This document shows positions 4,174-6,110 of a stretch of 6,110 nucleotides of DNA, in pieces. A program made the position numbers and the translations under genes. Each line of letters starts with the position of its first letter. Positions within the stretch are counted from its first letter, which is position 1. This stretch comes from Lachnospiraceae bacterium (lineage in GTDB: Bacteria; Bacillota; Clostridia; Lachnospirales; Lachnospiraceae). The notes beneath the pieces were generated by a model, which saw only the letters and a list, made by a program, of their open reading frames with translations, was not told the origin of the DNA and made no database searches. The stretch spans positions 1 to 6,110 of the forward strand of contig CABJAW010000039.1 in the NCBI GenBank assembly GCA_902363665.1. The letters run 5' to 3'.

Positions 4174-4260
4174 CAAGCCCTTGACTGTCTCCCTCCTACA
4201 CTTCCAAAGTCGCCCAAGAGGAAGTAAGCTCCACTATATTCTTGGCAGAATATACGCACG

Positions 4261-4318
4261 AATATATCCGCTTGATATAGGGTGTCTATCATGCTATAAT
4301 ATGTGTAGCGGATATATT
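4261..4318 (+). promoter_or_regulatory. Palindrome-flanked promoter of the mobilization operon
   Basis: TTGATA (4272-4277), a 17-bp spacer and a perfect TATAAT (4295-4300). A perfect 12-bp inverted repeat, AATATATCCGCT (4261-4272) with AGCGGATATATT (4307-4318), brackets the promoter. A nested TGATA...TATCA (4273-4291) lies between -35 and -10. A further ATATTC...GAATAT pair lies upstream at about 4236-4253. This looks like an operator where a Mob protein could repress its own transcription. MobC, with its ribbon-helix-helix-like N-terminus, is the obvious candidate. Confidence 0.75.
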
Positions 4319-4319
4319 G

Positions 4320-4390
4320 CAAGTTCCCTAAAGTGTTACCACTTTAGAACTTGTGAGGGTGGCAAGCCCCCCTTCAATCCCCCTTTTAAA
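4320..4390 (+). other. oriT: Candidate origin of transfer (oriT)
   Basis: CAAGTT-cc-CTAAAGTG (4320-4335), the loop TTAC, and CACTTTAG-AACTTG (4340-4353) form a 14-bp stem with a 2-nt bulge. G/C-tracts follow (GTGAGGGTGGCAAGCCCCCC, then CAATCCCCC). An inverted repeat beside a conserved single-stranded tract just before mobC and the relaxase gene is the usual oriT layout for MobP-type systems. The nick site cannot be placed from sequence alone. Confidence 0.6.
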
Positions 4391-4404
4391 CGAGCCGGAA
4401 GGCT
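4391..4404 (+). repeat. Small GNRA-like hairpin in the mob leader
   Basis: GAGCC-GGAA-GGCTC forms a 5-bp stem with a GGAA tetraloop, and a GGTG-GTAG-CACC stem follows shortly after. Both lie in the leader of the mob transcript, 25-60 nt before the first start codon. Their role is unknown. Confidence 0.4.
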
Positions 4405-4448
4405 CATAATATGACGGTGGTAGCACCGAAGAAAGAGAGGTCAAAGGC

Positions 4449-4610
4449 ATGAAAAAAGATATGGATAAAATTCAGTTTGAGTACAGATACGAGGTGCAGG
4501 AGCTGATGAAAGTAATTGATAAATATGTAAAACAGAATCCGGCAGAAAAGGAAAATAAGACGCTGGAGCGTTTCTTTGACCTACTTGATGTCATGGATAT
4601 GGAGTGGTAA
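4449..4610 (+). CDS. Small unknown protein, first gene of the mob operon (53 aa)
   Basis: This 53-aa gene begins MKKDMDKIQFEYRYEVQELM and ends in DLLDVMDMEW. GAGAGG (4435-4440) lies 8 nt before the ATG. The stop is 4 nt before the mobC start, so translation of the two is likely coupled. The sequence is charged, mainly helical in appearance, has no membrane segment or cysteine and ends in an acidic patch. I do not recognise a family. Its place between oriT and mobC suggests a relaxosome or regulatory role. A non-functional leader is possible, but the tight coupling and coherent amino acid composition argue for a real gene. Confidence 0.7.
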   Translation: MKKDMDKIQFEYRYEVQELMKVIDKYVKQNPAEKENKTLERFFDLLDVMDMEW

Positions 4611-4614
4611 GGGT

Positions 4615-4935
4615 ATGAACAAGACAAGACCAAAGCAGCTATCATTCCGGGTAAGTGAAGAAGAATACCAGCAGCTACAGGAGAAGATTTCAGAGAGTGG
4701 AAAGAACCAGCAGGAATATATCCTTTCCTGTGTGCTGGAGAAGCAAATCGTGAATACGGACGGTATCAAGGAACTTATCCCGGAACTGAAACGGATAGGG
4801 AACAACCTCAACCAGATAGCAAAGCGGTGTAATGAGGGGGGAATGTTGCCGAGTGAAGCGGAAGTGCGGAAGCATGGAGAGGAGCTGAACAAAGTATGGC
4901 AGTCATTAAGGCGGTATCTTCAAAGGCGGGCATAG
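4615..4935 (+). CDS. mobC: Relaxosome accessory protein MobC
   Basis: This is a 106-aa protein. The ATG at 4615 is preferred because a longer frame back to 4576 would use a TTG inside the previous gene. GGAGTGG at 4601-4607 overlaps the previous stop and can serve as its ribosome binding site. The N-terminus (KQLSFRVSEEEYQQLQEKI, residues 7-25) is of the ribbon-helix-helix type, and the MobC signature LKRIGNNLNQIAKRCNEGG lies at 58-76. MobC proteins bind oriT and open the DNA so the relaxase can nick. Some also repress the mob promoter. The gene overlaps the relaxase gene by 40 nt, so production is coupled. Confidence 0.93.
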   Translation: MNKTRPKQLSFRVSEEEYQQLQEKISESGKNQQEYILSCVLEKQIVNTDGIKELIPELKRIGNNLNQIAKRCNEGGMLPSEAEVRKHGEELNKVWQSLRRYLQRRA

Positions 4936-6005
4936 GGCACGCCATAGATTATGTGACAAAAAAAGAAAAGACAGAGGAGAAGCTTGTCAGCGGTCTGCAT
5001 TGTGAGCCGGAGACGGTCAAGGAAGAAATGCAAGCCACAAAGGAGCTGTGGGGCAAGACGGATGGAAGAACCTATAAGCATTATGTGCAATCCTACCATG
5101 AGGACGAGAAAATAACCCCGGAGCAGGCTCACAAGAACGCTGTCGAGCTGGCAGAGCATACAAAGGCATGGAAAGGGCATGAAGTTCTGATAGCCACGCA
5201 TATAGACAAGGGGCATATACACACGCATTTTATTGTCAATTCCGTAAATTATGAGGACGGTCATAAGCTCCAATGGAGTAAGCACGACCTTAAAGACCTA
5301 AAGGAACGGTGCAACGAGCAGAGCCGGGAACAGGGCTTGCATGTGCCGGAGAAAGGAAAGACCTTTGCTGGAGAAGTCCGGGAAGAAACGGTGGCATGGA
5401 GCAAAGACACCTACCAGCTTTTGAAACAGGCAGAGCAGGGAAAGGTCAAAAGCTATGTGCAGGATATTGCCCTTGCGGTGCTGGACTGTAAGGAAACAGC
5501 GACCAGCCGGGAAAACTTTATCCGGATGATGAATGAAAGAGGGTACGGCGTAGACTGGCAGGACAGCCACAAGTACATCACATATACCGACTTAGCCAGG
5601 GAACAGGCAGGAGAAAAGGCTTGTAAAATCAGGGATAACAAGCTGGAAAAATACTACAATATGGATTTTGGAAAGGAGAGCATGGAGCATGAGTTTGAGA
5701 GAAATGCACGAACAGCAGAAGCAGAGCAGTCCAAGAGAGCAGCTTCAAGAGTTAAACCGACAGAGCCGGACAGAGCTGGAAAACAGTCTGCTCAAAGAAG
5801 CGTTGGCGATGTCGAGCGAGAACTGCGAGGAATTGATGAAGCAGTCAAATCAAGAACAAGTAAGGGCAGAGCAGAACAGGCAGAGAGACGCAGAGCAGAA
5901 CAGGAAGCTCATCAGCGAGCTGAAGCAGAGCGTAGAGCTGCTGAAGAACAGCAACGAATTGCTTCAAGACGCTATATCGGGCGAGATTGGGAGTTTGAAA
6001 GATGA
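4896..6005 (+). CDS. mobA: MobP-type relaxase (mobilization nuclease)
   Basis: This is a 369-aa protein with GAGAGGAG about 10 nt before the ATG, inside the 3' end of mobC. The N-terminal relaxase domain (about 1-150) shows a conserved Tyr in HAIDYVTKKEKT (Y19, likely the nicking residue). It also has YKHYVQSYHEDE (60-71), where the YVQSYH segment is typical, and the metal-binding HUH motif HIDKGHIHTHFIVNSVN, with H102, H109 and H111. It would nick one strand at oriT, stay attached to the 5' end and guide it through a helper's conjugation pore, as no transfer pore genes are present. Residues about 270-369 are low-complexity, rich in Glu, Arg, Ala and Gln. This matches the part of the gene that also encodes the overlapping coiled-coil protein in another frame. 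The last 18 bases recur at 1-18 because of circular closure. Confidence 0.95.
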   Translation: MAVIKAVSSKAGIGHAIDYVTKKEKTEEKLVSGLHCEPETVKEEMQATKELWGKTDGRTYKHYVQSYHEDEKITPEQAHKNAVELAEHTKAWKGHEVLIATHIDKGHIHTHFIVNSVNYEDGHKLQWSKHDLKDLKERCNEQSREQGLHVPEKGKTFAGEVREETVAWSKDTYQLLKQAEQGKVKSYVQDIALAVLDCKETATSRENFIRMMNERGYGVDWQDSHKYITYTDLAREQAGEKACKIRDNKLEKYYNMDFGKESMEHEFERNARTAEAEQSKRAASRVKPTEPDRAGKQSAQRSVGDVERELRGIDEAVKSRTSKGRAEQAERRRAEQEAHQRAEAERRAAEEQQRIASRRYIGRDWEFER

Positions 6006-6110
6006 GGTTAAGGAAAACACCGTCCAAGAGGTTAGAAAGGCGTTACAGGCGAATATAGAGGCTATACAGAGGGCTACAAAGCTTCTTGAGAAGCAGTCTG
6101 ATACACTTAC
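5689..6110 (+). CDS. Out-of-frame gene inside mobA: coiled-coil, membrane-anchored Mob protein (N-terminal part)
   Basis: The ATG at 5689 has AAAGGAG at 5671-5677 and opens a frame (+1 relative to mobA) that runs without a stop through the end of mobA (6005). It crosses the junction and ends at window position 274, giving 190 aa in total. The first 317 nt are thus read in two frames. The N-terminus is MSLREMHEQQKQSSPREQLQ. The region to about residue 165 is rich in Gln, Glu, Lys and Leu with heptad-like spacing, followed by one membrane segment at about 166-188. RSF1010 MobB and ColE1 MbeB/MbeD are also encoded out of frame within relaxase genes, and act in mobilization at the membrane or relaxosome. 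This protein could be a functional counterpart, but I claim no homology. An annotation that ignores circularity would report only an 88-aa fragment. Confidence 0.88.
   Translation, partial: MSLREMHEQQKQSSPREQLQELNRQSRTELENSLLKEALAMSSENCEELMKQSNQEQVRAEQNRQRDAEQNRKLISELKQSVELLKNSNELLQDAISGEIGSLKDEVKENTVQEVRKALQANIEAIQRATKLLEKQSDTL
5988..6110. repeat. Terminal direct repeat marking circular closure (copy 2)
   Basis: Exact second copy of window positions 1-123, with an offset of 5,987. It contains the last codons of the relaxase gene and the middle of the overlapping coiled-coil gene. Confidence 0.95.

Noticed and set aside
3811..4414. Several ORFs of 93-113 aa on both strands in the hairpin region
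   Set aside because: They cover palindromes and terminators, lack ribosome binding sites and do not resemble proteins.
4576..4614. Longer mobC starting at TTG 4576
   Set aside because: It would start inside the 53-aa gene without a ribosome binding site. The ATG at 4615 matches MobC family start and length.

Overview
The first 123 bases of the window are repeated exactly at its end (1-123 = 5988-6110). The window is therefore best read as one turn of a closed circle of 5,987 bp plus assembly overlap. Gene content is that of a small mobilizable plasmid of a Gram-positive anaerobe, most likely a gut Clostridia member (Bacillota; Oscillospiraceae/Ruminococcaceae or Lachnospiraceae type). The grounds are strong AGGAGG-type ribosome binding sites, TTGNNN-17-TATAAT promoters, the relaxase/MobC type, and a THF riboswitch-folT unit. 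The host call is inference. I see no antibiotic resistance gene, integrase or transposase.

Layout. (1) A plus-strand mobilization operon starts at about 4272. It has a palindrome-embedded promoter and an oriT-like stem, then a 53-aa unknown gene, mobC, a MobP-type relaxase, and a 190-aa coiled-coil membrane protein. That last gene starts inside the relaxase gene in another frame and runs across the window junction to 274. A 77-aa two-helix membrane protein (318-551) follows, carrying a motif known from Na+-translocating decarboxylase beta subunits. (2) A 97-bp tandem repeat (568-760) lies directly upstream of the replication gene (782-2137), an AEP primase-like Rep with a C-terminal HTH. (3) At 2145-2457 sits a compact locus organised like the pAD1 par (Fst) type I toxin-antitoxin system. 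It comprises a 28-aa hydrophobic toxin on the minus strand, a roughly 70-nt antisense RNA on the plus strand, a shared bidirectional terminator, and a repeat through which the RNA can pair with the toxin start region. (4) A cargo unit, 2664-3775, holds a promoter, a tetrahydrofolate riboswitch, a FolT-type ECF S component and a decayed ORF. It lies between perfect 42-bp inverted repeats, themselves hairpins, and between further shared palindromic modules. (5) A gene-free, hairpin-rich stretch, 3777-4270, leads back to the mob promoter.

How it works together: Rep maintains the plasmid, the type I toxin-antitoxin locus would penalise cells that lose it, and the Mob operon lets it travel with a helper conjugation system. 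The cargo would give the host a folate-scavenging S component, switched by cellular folate, that must borrow the host's EcfA/A'/T module because none is encoded here.
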